Source: Karalla daura
Taxonomy: Eukaryota; Chordata; Actinopteri; Chaetodontiformes; Leiognathidae
Direction: 5' to 3'
DNA: 64,000 nucleotides
NCBI GenBank assembly: GCA_029224185.1
Contig: CM055197.1
Span: 21,000,990 to 21,064,989, forward strand
The notes below the pieces were generated by a model. That model had not been told where the DNA came from. It worked only from the letters and a program-made list of their open reading frames with translations, and did not search any database. Below, in pieces: positions 23,677 through 36,115 of the stretch (within the stretch, counting starts at the first letter, position 1; every line of letters begins with the position of its first letter). Both the position numbers and the translations under genes were made by a program.

Positions 23677-26389
23677 TAATCCATATTACATGTCAGCTTC
23701 AAATAGGAAATATAATTTCAAAGAAAGAAAAGACTCTTAAAGAGTCTGATAAATACAGTCAGCAGCCAACACACAGTGCAAGACAGTTAGACCTGTTCAT
23801 CTCTGCTGTCTCTCACAATGCTTCTAAGAAATTTTTTTTATCTTGGAGGCCTCTCTTTTTGTTTTTCTGCCCTTGTCAAAAGCAATGAAAGACATTAATT
23901 TGACACTGTATTATCATGATGACTTTCATGATGACATAAATGTATGTGATGTAATCCTAAGCAATAAGGTTGTAAACGGGTGTCATGAAACCATATTCCT
24001 GCATACTGCTGGGCTTCTATTTTAATTTCACACGCCAGATAAATCCACGATGAATTCTATCACTTAATAAGACATGCATGGCAGATGTATACAATCAGTT
24101 TAAAACTGTACTAAAGACTCAGTTGAAATGCTCTGTGAGTGCCGTGTCCACGAGACACTGTGTGAGTATGAAGCAGGTTCAGGCTAAGTTGTGGGTTTAC
24201 ATGGACTTGTCTGTGTATAATATTTTTATTATTTATTACCATTTATTACCATTTATTCTTATGGCAAAAACGTCACTGACTGAAACAGTCAATACTTGGC
24301 TGTAGGGAAACAGCATTTGCTCCTGTCAGGAAAATGAGCATATCGCCATGGAGGTGAGAGCCGCTGATGTGACTTAGAGGTTATACTAAAAGCTGACAAG
24401 TTCAGCTTTGTTCGCATGACACAACAAATGCATTGCGGTTTATGCAGAGATGACACACCCAGAGGACAGTCAGAGGTCCGTCATTTGAATTGTGTAAGTC
24501 ACCCAGCATTTTGGAGCACATTGTATGAAAGAGCTGGAAGTGCGCAGCAGAGGTGGAAAATATAATGTCCCTACTGTATAAGATGTTGCTTGGAGCAGCA
24601 AAGAAAGAATACAATATTCAGGCAATCATGCACTCAGTCTGGCTCTTTACAGATGACTCTGTAATCTTCAAAACAACATAAAGAGAGCACAAATGTGTTT
24701 CTGTTCTAGATGAAATGATAGCACACCAATCCTGTTAAAGCCCCATGCTTTCATACATTTGTCTGGGTGGGAGTCTGGTAGAGGAATTATACAGAAGTTG
24801 AAACGTAGAACGATAGTTGTGCCCAGTTGTGCCCAAGTCCAGCAGCACTTAATATAGAATGGCATGAAATGTAGACATTAAGAAATAGGACTGCAATGGA
24901 CCAGCAGGAAAAGCAAACATGACTCGTGTTTAACCTGCAGACACCCCTTGTCCAGCTGGCCTGATATCAGATAATCTCCCCACCACAAAAGCCACGCTGC
25001 ATACCACAAAAGAACGCTGCTATTTGTTCAGCTTTGTTGGTCGAGCTGTACTCAAAGACAAAAAGAGCTGAGTTTAAGGAAACTTCAAGTTGATTTTTGT
25101 TGACTATGCATCTTTTCTCATGTATAAGATTGTGATGTTTAAGTTGCTTTTGGTGTCTTTTTTCCAATCCAGCTTCGTGAGCTTCTGAAGAAATATGAAA
25201 TCTATTCCAATTTTTTAAAATCAAACTGTACTGACACACTTATTGCCAGCAGAGGGTGATGTAGGTTCATAGGGACTAAAACACTTGCAGCGACAACAAA
25301 TAGTAATAAGTGAGGGATTCTCAGTCAATTTCCAGTTTCCATGTGAGGGTATTTGTTGTTTGGTAAGAGTAGCAACTCTCATAGGTTTAAGCAGTGGCTC
25401 ACAGCAGGAGGTAGTAATAAGTGCAGATTCATATTTCATCTGCTGAGGACTTGTAACAAGTGTCTGCACTGTGCTAACTGTTCTGTGGCAGGGCTCTGAA
25501 TCGGTGACCTCTGACCTCCAAGTGACATGTAAGCTACATCTGTCAATGCCTCTATCTTAAAGTACACATGCTCCAACCACAACATTTCTTTGCTAGAATC
25601 AGCACAGCATTGGTTTGCTATCACTTGGCCCATGACTGGTCGACCTCAGCTCCTGCTCCACGGACAAAACTGCCATTTTATACCCCTCAGTTGGCTTGAG
25701 TGTGAGTGTTGAAAAAAGGGGAGAGCGAGAGAGTTAGAGGTGAAATCAAATCCCTTCAGCAAACAGCAAAAAGGTCAGTGCTGACGCAGACCCAGGAGCT
25801 GGCTCCCCTCCCTCATAACTATATTCTTAAGTGGCTAGATTCTATTTGTAGCATTTTACCTGTTTACTGACTCCCCCACTCCTAAACCAGGTAGCTGCGC
25901 AAACATACTGGAGGGTTTGGACAACCTCTTGTGTCATCATGCATAGGATAAATTTCAACTGCCTGCAGTGTGTTCTTGCACCGCAAAACGGAACACCAGG
26001 GGAAAAAGGGCTTGTGTTTACCGAGGATGGGGAGAAACTTTTATTCACTCGCTAGGTTGGTTTCATTGTCCGATTTCTGCAGCTATGCGATCATCAGCAC
26101 TGACGACAATGCAACCATCATAAAGACAACAATGCAATGAAGCATTGAGCATAACATCAATAAAAACTGGCTGGCTGGACCTTTTTGAAAAGTTTGGATT
26201 GGAAGTCAGATTTCTCATGTGGAAATGTTGCGCAAGCTGAGAGTCAAACCCACAACCTTCAGCACCAATAAGCATCCTCTACCTCACAGAGCTAATTGGC
26301 AAATGGAGATAGAGCATGTGCCTTGACAAACTGACTAAGCCAGTCACTCACCTGACAGTCAGCATGTAAAGGCGGATTTCAAACAGCTG

Positions 26390-26830
26390 TCAAAAATTCA
26401 TTTTTGTCATTAGGACAAAAACCCCAAATACAAAAACTGCATCTTGAGATGTTTAATGAACATTGAAAAAAGAAACTGCATTTATATGTTTGAAATACCA
26501 TTTTGATGCTCTGGAGGCTCAGTTTCAAATAAGTCAAAAATCTGCATAGATTGTTTGTGTAGGACAGTCTGAAGATGCTCTGCACAAGGTTTGGTGTCAA
26601 TTTAGCCAAACTTATGGGAGGAGACAGGTTTTCAGTCTGATCTGTTTTTGCAGCCGAGGCACAGGAACAGACTGTTGTGAGAAATTTTGTCACTTTTTTG
26701 TAATTTTGAGGACTTCCTCAGAAGAAGAAGAAGAAGAAAGAAAAAGAAAGAAGGAAGTAAGCGGCACATGCAGCAGAACAATAGGGTTGTGGCAGGCTTT
26801 AGCTGCCTGGCTCCTAAACATCGGTTCCAC
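26390..26830. repeat. Dispersed repeat, copy 2 (longer)
   Basis: Longer relative of the element at 11585-11790. It begins around the CAAATACAAAAACTGCATCT block, passes through GGTTTGGTGTCAATTTAGCC and a GAAGAAGAAGAAG tract, and ends with ATGCAGCAGAACAATAGGGT and GCTGCCTGGCTCC. No reading frame is preserved. Class unknown; probably a non-autonomous fish transposable element. Confidence 0.6.
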
Positions 26831-29800
26831 TTTGGTCAAGCACTACCAGAGTCATTTTCAGACAGGTTAAACAGAAAACATTAAAGACTCTTGTTACTCC
26901 ATACATTCCACTTTAAATCTTTTGTAGGCAAAATGTCTCATGGAACAGGTTCTCAGGACTCCTTACTGAGGCTTTTCATGAAAGCTTTTTCTTAACGGTT
27001 TGTGATCATAGCTTTCAACATGCATAGATTTTTTTTTCTTTACAGTTTTAGCTCTTTACCAAATAAGAAATTTGGTGTTTTCACCAAGTAGTATCACTCA
27101 CTGTATAGTCGCATTGATGATCAAATACAGTGCCCACCTTCAGTCCCCAACCCTCGTCTTTTATTAGGGACATGCCCACTCTACGTACCACGATGGTCAG
27201 AACACCCAGTAGTATTTTTATTTATTTCATCTCCTGCTCTCTCAAACTCTCAAACCTTTTCACGCACACATACGTCTCACAGCTTCATAGTGAAGCAACA
27301 TAAACAACAAGCTAATGAATTTCATAACTCTATTAAGATTAAAATAGTCTTGTTGTCAGTGTGTGTGTACTCAGACTGCCTTAAGCGACTTGAGGGCACC
27401 AGGCGAGCATGGCCAGCACTCAGACAACTATTTTTGGTACAAGTGGAAAATTTCAACCGGAATTCTATGGCATCAGGGACCAACAGCAGAGGTTGGGGTG
27501 GGGGGGGTGAGAGAGAAGAAAGTCTGTGAATCTTGTGGGACTGTGGGAAACAGTGACCCTCTGCCACACTCTGCTGGCACAGGAGGTCTGCATGTGGGCT
27601 ACCAACAAAACAGCAGCCGAGAGAGAGAGCTGCCAAGCCTATAATTTGCGTTTGGGATCAGTATGTGTGTGCGAGTGTGTGTGGTGGGCTCGAGGTGTGG
27701 AGCTCTGGGGAGGCCAAAAATCACCGCCCTTCAAATGCTTTCAAGATGAAAAAAAAAACATGTTCCTAAGTTTTGCTTTTCTTTGTCTTTTAGTACAATC
27801 AGCAAAAGGTAAAAAATCTTGTCGTGGATGCTCTCTATGCATCTTGACACAACCACCTCTACTACAAAATGTTGTGGAGACTGGCACAACCAACATGAGA
27901 AAGAAGGGGGCACCTGAGAATGAGTTTTGCTCTAGGTGTGGGTGTTATTCTTGCACTGCTGTGAGAGAAATTGACAGAATACCAAAAATGACCCCAGGCT
28001 TCAAAACATTTCATCGCTCAGTCTGTCAGAGGTTTATTCCATCTGTAATTAGTCAGCTCAGATTTTTCAAACAGGTACTATCACGCATGGTTTGAATTAA
28101 GAGGAGAAACACAAGTTCCCTTGTGAGGCTCTCCTCAGATGTTTGAGAGGACCTCAAAAAATCTGTCCAACTCAACAGCTCTGTCTCAACTAGTGTGTGT
28201 GTCCATGTTCTGTGCTTTTCCATAAATGACATTACTATCTGAGACATCTCTCCCAACTGAAACAGTAGTATAACTATTCCTATTGTGGCCATCCAGCATT
28301 TGAATGACAAGATTTACTTATCAGTGAAAGGCTTGAACTGACGCTAAGTGTCAGGTAATGAAATGCTTAGGCTGCAGGTGTTTGGGGAGGATGCTGTACA
28401 CAGTTGCAGTACACAGTCCAAATGGACTGTTTATTAAGGGAGTTAAGAGAGTCGGACTGAGTGAGATACCTGTCTAGAATTTATTTCTGCCACCTGTCAT
28501 CACCCACTCGCTTTCCAGCAGCGTGGGCAGCACTGGCCGGGACCGTGTTTACTACAAGTCCAACCTGTGGGAGAAAAAAATCAAACCAGCCATGGTGTTT
28601 AGATATTGACATCAGTGAGGCGAGTGGCTGTCTGAGCACACTCAAAATACATTTATGCTAAGCTACATATAAAATATATAAAGTCTATACCTAATAATTC
28701 CCAAACAACATTGTTAATGAGGAACTACTGCCTTTGAAGTAACAAGGTTGTTAATGCCACAGAAGGGAAACATGATAGGAAAAAGCTCTGCCATCAGTAT
28801 ATTGCCTACAGATGTTTGGGAAGAAGGGAATCGACATCTTCCTGACACCATTTTGATGAATTAAAGTATATAACAAGTCTGGATTTAAAGTCACACACCG
28901 AAGGTTAAGGAGGAGCACATTATTTTACACTCTCTTTATTCTACACTTCACACTTACAAGGAGTGGTGGTGTTAGCAAGTGCTGGAGTTGTGTAGGAGGG
29001 TCATAATCTGCTCACTTCTGAAAAAATGCCATTCTTGGCCTTTGTGTGGCACACTCTTTGTGTCCTATAACAACAACCTCTCCCAGCCCCCCTCAGATAT
29101 TGCATTCCTCTCAGCTTTTTCAGCTTCACCCTGCGCCAGGACCAGTTCCTCAGCCTCTCACTGGGTCTCTCAGCCTACCTTTCGTGGTGTAACCATCAGC
29201 CTCTCTTTCCCACAATAACCAGTCATGATTAGGGCCGCCATCATGATCAGTTTACCATTTAGCATTTCACAACACCGAACATGTAAATGTGCTTGGTCAG
29301 ATCCAGACGGGGGTCCAAACCTTTCAAACTACACCAACGTGCAGTAATGAGTAACAGGGACCTTATCATTTAGTTCAGCATAGATGGCTTTCACTGTATT
29401 CATTCATGAGAAATGCACATTCACTCACATTCAAGTGCACATACAGTAATGTTATATCCTCTCCTTTTTTAATTGTTTTACCTTTTACCGAACACTTTAT
29501 TGACAGAGAGTGCATTATTCTAACAAATTCTATGCGGCGACTGACCTGCCAAATATGATTTTGTGACTTTGAGAAGCTTCCAGACCTGTGTTGTGTCATG
29601 AGAAAGTGGAGCGGACCAGCCCACAGTTATAAATACACCTTAACCAGCCAAATACCCAGCAGTGGGGGGATAATAACCATGTTTCGCCCCCCCAAAACAC
29701 AGCTGCTAACTATGCTAAAATAACAACGTCAACGTGGAGGAGGGCTGAGAGAAGCAAGTGCAACCACACACACACTGAGGCACACACACACACACACACA

Positions 29801-30008
29801 CGCACACAAGCTTTACTTCTCATCCTGTCTGCAGCGATTGTTCGCCCACATGCGCGGTGAGTGTCCACCCAGGAGTTAACCGCCTGAGGAGCCAACTATC
29901 ATGCCTGAGAGTGATTGCATGAGTCAGATTTAGAAAGGATCTCACTTCTACACATGCCGGACACATGCAGAACTACACACTTGTCCTCTGAGGTATATTC
30001 ATATATAA

Positions 30009-30042
30009 ACACACACACACATACACACACACACACACACAC
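30009..30042. repeat. (CA)n microsatellite
   Basis: ACAC run interrupted once by ATAC, flanked by TATATA. Confidence 0.9.
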
Positions 30043-31404
30043 ATTTATATATATGCACGCACAATGGTGTGTTTCAGTCAGAGCCAGCTGGGTCCAACTT
30101 TCAAACATATCTCAAAAACCCTCATAATTACTACATCCATTCAACATTCCTGTATTTATATCTGTGTTTTACTGACCAACATACACAATCAAAAAGGTTT
30201 TCTTGCTAAAACTGGCAACGCAGGAGTGTGTTGTTAGACTTGCACAAATACCAGCCATGACTATTTATTCATTTGCTTTGAACAGACTCATTTTTCCTCT
30301 CACACTAAATGTCATGGATTAAGCATCTAAGGCCTGTTATTAGCATTATTTAGAGAAAGATATGACAGTTACAACTATGGACAAGAAGTGTAAAATATAG
30401 ACGCGACAGAGGATGACTGTCTGGTTTGGGCTCACAGTGACCCCTTGGCCATGACTTACAGAATTACTGAAGCATTCAATGCATGTAGTGGTTTATCGAC
30501 AACTATTGCATGTGGAAATACCCTGTGAAGGCCAACTCAAAGAGGCCAATTCCTGTGTTGTCAAGGGGCAGAAAATCTCTCACAGTACACCGAGGTATAA
30601 AGTAATACTGTCTGATCATCCATCCATTGTCTTACTGGCTTAGTACTATATTACACACACACACACACACAGAGCTTCCACTCTCTTGTTTCAGTCTCCA
30701 ATTGGCTTTAATGCATCTTAATGCATAAGGACTTTGGAGAAAATTTGAGATCAGAGATTTGAGAAGTACTTGAGATCACTCGCAAGATCATGCAAACTCC
30801 ACATAGTGGCTACAACTTTCTTCCCATTCTGCAGTAATCAGTATTGAATGTCAGTTATCAAAACTGCTGCTCTCAAGATGTACTAGCTCATAAATCTGCC
30901 CCTAGCTGTTCAGTGTGTCTAACAAACTCAATTCCGTGCTGATGGAGGCCTGTCTGCCCACTGGGAATGCTGGGACAGGCTTGTTACTGACTGCTGTGAT
31001 GGGTGGCTGGTTGGCCGGCAGTTTTTTGACTGACAGACTGGATAACTGACCAGAGCTGTTCACAGGGATCCTGTGCCAATGGCCACCTCTGCAACAGGGT
31101 CCTGTGAATTTTGACAGCACTGCAATGCTTGCCTTTCTCCTCCGGCAGACCTGGCCTGAACTCAGTTAGTATATTTAGTCTTTGTCCATGTTTTGTTTGA
31201 ATGATGTACATTCAGAAAATTATCACATCCACTTCAGTTATATCACCCACTACCGGACGGTTAAACGGTTTATGGTCGGCCCAGACTCAAACTCTGCTTT
31301 TCAGAATCTGCCAAATCTAGTATAGTCCAGTAACTTTTAGCACAGCACCAGCAAGCGTGTTTGCTATAGGTGGAAGTGTGTTCAATATAATTTCGGCTCC
31401 TTTG

Positions 31405-31421
31405 GTGTGTGTGTGTGTGTG

Positions 31422-31453
<32 letters not shown>

Positions 31454-31455
31454 CG
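31405..31455. repeat. (GT)n microsatellite
   Basis: GT dinucleotide run of about 51 bp with two GC interruptions. Confidence 0.9.
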
Positions 31456-33661
31456 TATGACAGGGACTTTTGAGCCAGAGCCTGACCACATCTGCACCCT
31501 GTCCAAACGAAGGAACAGAAATGCATTCGAGGAAGTTCAGAGATTGAGATCAAGGAAACACAAAGTTGGTCTCTGTCCTGGTGCTGGCACAGCCAGAGGC
31601 CTTGAGCACTTGGACATCGCTGAGGCTGAACTGAAACATGAGGAGTGATAAAAGACACTGCTGGAACACACAGATATGTGGCTGAGGTATCGCGCTGGCT
31701 GATCCAGAATGAGGTGAGAAACAAAGACCAAACATAGGGGTCAATCAACTGAGACTTTTACTTATTCTTAAAAGGAAAAATGTTTCCAGACCGGATCCAC
31801 AAAACAACTCTCCCGAAGTCAGTGGTATAACTTCAGGCATTTCAGAATACAATTAACCAGAATTAAAACGCACATTGCGCTGACAGGTAATGAATGGCTT
31901 GTGTGTTTAGTCTAGTCAGGAAACTCAAATGACATCGCGTGCTTTGATTGAACTGGTTTGACTTCAATGCACTTTCCTTGAAACATATGAAGCCAGATGC
32001 TAGATAAGATCTCCTTCCTGAACCTGAAATAAGCGTCTTTCTCTTCCTGCGTTTCCCATTTCCTGGAAACACCCACAGCTTTCTGGTGAGACGCTACACT
32101 TCAAAGCTTCGTCAGAAATTCTTATTAAACTCAGCCGTTAATACACTGAGAGTGTACACACAGAGACACACACACAACATTTTAATTTCAGTATTTTAAT
32201 TGTAATTCTACCATGCACATTCCTGGCCAGCCAGGGTCCATTTATATAAATCTATTAACAAAAGCTGGGAAATGCAGCATAAAATAAACGATATGTTACA
32301 CAGACAATATTTACAAAAATATGAATATACTAAAATGATGGCTGAAATGTGTACTTAATAAAAAAATAAAAGCTTGAATGACATACATGTGTTTTATCAT
32401 CTGCTGCTTATTGCTTAGGTGAAATCAAGGTAGCAAAGTGTTAAAAATGTTGATTAAAAGCCAACAGCAACAAGCATTTTGAAGAATAGTGTTCAGTATT
32501 ATTTACAACACTACAATGTACAAAAATATACAAACTATATTTTAATGCCTGCTTTGTTGCTTTGCTATGCACTGAATCAATCTTGGAGACCCAAGCCAGA
32601 CTTTAATTGAATAAGGAAAATAAAAAAAGAAAAAAAAGAAAGGAACAAATACAAAAAAAGTTTGCATTACCTGATTTATCCAATGTTTAATGCTCAAACA
32701 AAAAGCATGACCCAATTAGTTCCATTTTTTCAGTATGCAAAGGTAAAATCCACATTGGAACCCACATTAAAAGCCACCCACATAAACCCACACTGGTCAC
32801 TCCCTATAGGCACGCAGCTGCCAGAAAACTTTTCCCATCATTTGACTCCTTATGAAACCCGTCCTCTGAGCATGGCCTCGCCACCAGGGAAGAGTAAATG
32901 CAACACTAGGCACTTTAAGAATTTGGGGGTTGTTAAATCTAGGCAAGCGCCAATTGTCAGCAGGTACAGCTCACAGTCTAATTCTGCATCACGGTCATTC
33001 ATCAAATTATACGTCTTTCATTTCTCTTGATCTATTTATTTTAGGTCTCTTTGAGTCCTACATGGGAGTAGTTCAGGGCACGCTAAATAGGCAACAAACA
33101 CCCAGCTAATTTAATCACAAATGGTCTGACCAAATGGTGACAGTTTTGTCCTCCACAAAATAAATAGATTTTACAGCTTTGGCAGACTGCCCAGTTATTT
33201 AGCAGGTGCAGCTCTGTGTGAAGCCAATGCACAATGCATCTTAAATTATTTTTGGTAAAACCCCAGATGCTATATTTCAGCCTTCAAGGTCTGATATCGT
33301 GGGAGGTATTTGGAGCGGTGTTACATCTACTGGTGTATATTTAATCTTAAGTCCCGAAAAGAGACATGAAGTCATGATATCATGTCAGCAAAAGATGCAC
33401 AGCAGTCCAATGTGATTATTATGGTCGGTTTGAGAAATGCAGAAAAGACGTAAGGCCAAAGACAACCACACTCTTCAGCTGCAAAACTTCTTTCACAGAG
33501 CTATTACTGGACGCTGATTCACCCATGACTGAACTCCGAGGGAAAGCCTTGAGAGGAATCATGCCACACTTGTATTTACTGTAGGAATGAGTGTAATTGT
33601 AGGTTGTAAAATGATAATGAGCGGGTTTGCTGGATGTGGAGTGTCTTTTGAGAGTGGTTTT

Positions 33662-36115
33662 TCAGATGACTGCAAACACTCTGAAAGCTTTTCCACCTGT
33701 CGGGTTGGGTAGGCTGGAGTGGGAACAACGATAAAAAAAAACATAGCTTTGTTTAATGGTTTTTTTGCACATTTTGTTCTTTTAAATGAGCAATCGGTGG
33801 TTTTCAAACCATACCTCTCTGAGGTGATGCCATTTTGGTAAGTGCCACTGTACTGGTTCCTCTTGTCCACAGGCATCACATCCAGGTACCCTCCTGACTC
33901 GTTCTGGATCACTCCAGCATGAATGGCTGCTCGACAGATGCTGGATTTCTAGAACAAAAGGGTTGGGGGCAGTTGGAGTTGGGGAAGAGAATAAAATTCC
34001 ACCGTGCTCTTCAGGAGAAGAGTTATAGATGTGTCAATGACATGTATCTAGGCTTTTCCCAGAACTCTATATATATTAAAAGAAAGTGCAGCCAATGGAA
34101 TTCATAATCTCTGGATTTCATTAGGTTTTGGTCTCAAATTAATTCAGTGCTTTGCCATCTATAAATCCAGATGTTTGCTATGAGAGTCCACAGTCCCGAG
34201 AAGAACTGAGGAAAGACATTAACCATCAGCTTATGACAGTGATCCAAGAACTCACGTCTGAGTAGTACTTTGTGCCGATGACTCGGGCTCGACTGTCATG
34301 TACACAACTCCTGGGACAGTACAACCTGAAGGAAGACATATTCAAAGCACATAATGTTCTTGCTGTTTCCAAACGGAAGCCTGAAATAATATCTGGTTAC
34401 TAAAGGCAGAGCCCAAGAACTGGTTGTCGGGTTGTAAATACAATTATAAATGGCAAGGATGGTTAACTTTATCACAATGTCTGGATAAAAGCACAAAGCA
34501 AATAAATAGAGGTTTAGCTTGTTTTATTGGTGTGAAATGTAAGCAGTATAAAATCTTAGTCTTAATCTGGCTGTATTGCTTTGTATACATGGTCGCATGG
34601 GTCGAGTGACTATCCTTTATGACACTGATTCAGCCTACATTGATTTAAATCATGCATTGCCAGCTGTTCACAAAAAGTAAGTCCGAAGCAGCATGTTACC
34701 TGGGACAGTGTCGCACAGGTTTCTTGAAAGGGCAGAAAAGTGCCACGGTGGTATCACACCTTACTGCCTTCACTGAGAGAAGAAAGGAAAAGTAAAATGC
34801 CTTCGCAACATCTATGTACATGTTACTGTATGTTCTCACGCTGAAAAAAATTACTTACCAGGCACTGCCTCCACTCTGAAGGAATTTGCACTTCTGTTTT
34901 TCCTGTAAATTAAAGAAAAACAACATGAAAACCAAATCTATGAACCATAAACATGTACAGAATTGGACAGTATTTGATACATGTACGTGTACATGTACAT
35001 GTACATGTACACATACATTTGCCTGTACAGTGCATGTACATTATATGTTGTCAGTCATTGTTTCTTTTTTTTGTTTGTTTGTTTTTTCATTTGTGTGGCC
35101 AACAGTTACATTAAATCTTTAAAGGTAAAAAAATGGAGAAAAACAAGTTCATTCTGATGTACTGATTCTTACCCGATCGATTGAATTCCATTCTTGTAAG
35201 ATTTGGTGAATATTTGTTTTCTTCCCAGTCTTGTCACATCCAGCCATCCTCCATCATTGTCAATGACACCTGAATGTAACGCTGCTCCACACACACTAGA
35301 TTGCTGCCATAAAACACACACATACACACACACCAATCATCTATCTAAATCAAACAGTGAAAAAAGATAATAGGTGATAGTATTATGATTACGCAGGTAG
35401 ACTCACTTACCCCTCAGAGTCTTATTATCTTAGAGCATGAGCACTGTCACCATCATCGCCATTGTTAATTTAAAAAAGTACAATCAATGAACTGTTTTAA
35501 AAGGCCATTACCATGTCATAATATCCAGTCCCAACTACTTTTCCTGGACGGTCCAGGCAGCCTGGAAGACACTCATATCTATGGGTAGGAAAAACAGTTA
35601 GCTGTAAATAAACATTTTGGTCGTGGTAGATAAATAAGCACATACTATTGGCCTGATAGTGCATTTCACTTGTCCAATAGTATCCAAACAGTCCATGCAA
35701 TTCTGAGCCCTCATCCTACTTTGCTGTTTGAGGAAGTACATATTTGATTTTACACTTGATACATTAGCCGCTGATTCCTGTGTATTTACCTGTTACAGGT
35801 TGTTCCTTTGCACTGGTCCCTCAGTTTAGTTTCACAGTCGACCAGCTGGCCTGAAAAAAAAAATGAACGTGATCTTTTTCAATAATTTCCATATTTTGAA
35901 ACCTGCACAGTTCAGAAAGTAGCTGGAGGAGCTGGTGGAGTCCTTACACATCTGGTCGGTGTTGACAACCTGGTGTCTCTCCAGGTTGTCATTGGGTGAG
36001 GCCTCTGGGCTCTGAGCCCTGGGTGCTGGCTCCCTGTCTCTTACTGGTTCTGGTTCAGGTTCAATGTAGTTGCTCTCTTCCGTCTCTGGGGCTGGGCGCC
36101 TGTCCACACCACCGT
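33662..36115 (-). CDS. crispld1: crispld1 exons 6-14: acidic linker and two LCCL domains
   Basis: Exon 6 (35948-36115) encodes a divergent acidic, proline-rich linker with EPEPEPVRDREPAP that hardly resembles the mammalian linker. Exons 7-9 form the first LCCL domain (CKGTTCNRYECLPGCL, SSVCGAALHSGVIDNDGGW). Exons 10-11 bridge to the second domain, encoded by exons 11-13 (HCPRLYCPRSC, ARVIGTKYYSD, SSICRAAIHAGVI, GGYLDVMPVDKRNQY). The last exon gives the conserved tail GGKAFRVFAVI with stop TGA at 33664-33662. LCCL domains are extracellular modules with YxxxSxxCxAAxHxGVI-type cores, visible in both copies. Confidence 0.93.

Larger units (their letters stand above)
22325..33661. other. Intergenic spacer between slc12a7 and crispld1
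   Basis: About 11.3 kb with no recognisable gene on either strand. The right end (about 32.2-33.66 kb) is AT-rich and probably holds the crispld1 3' UTR; a minus-strand AATAAA occurs near 33030. The left end holds the slc12a7 5' UTR and promoter. Contents are simple repeats (CT at 23622-23676, CA at 30009-30042, GT at 31405-31455), a dispersed repeat at 26390-26830, and otherwise unremarkable sequence. The longest open frame (27526-28095, 189 codons) shows no family resemblance. Confidence 0.6.

Noticed and set aside
27526..28095. 189-codon open frame in the intergenic spacer
   Set aside because: Cysteine pairs looked zinc-finger-like, but spacing fits no family, its first half is low-complexity, and no adjoining exons are found.
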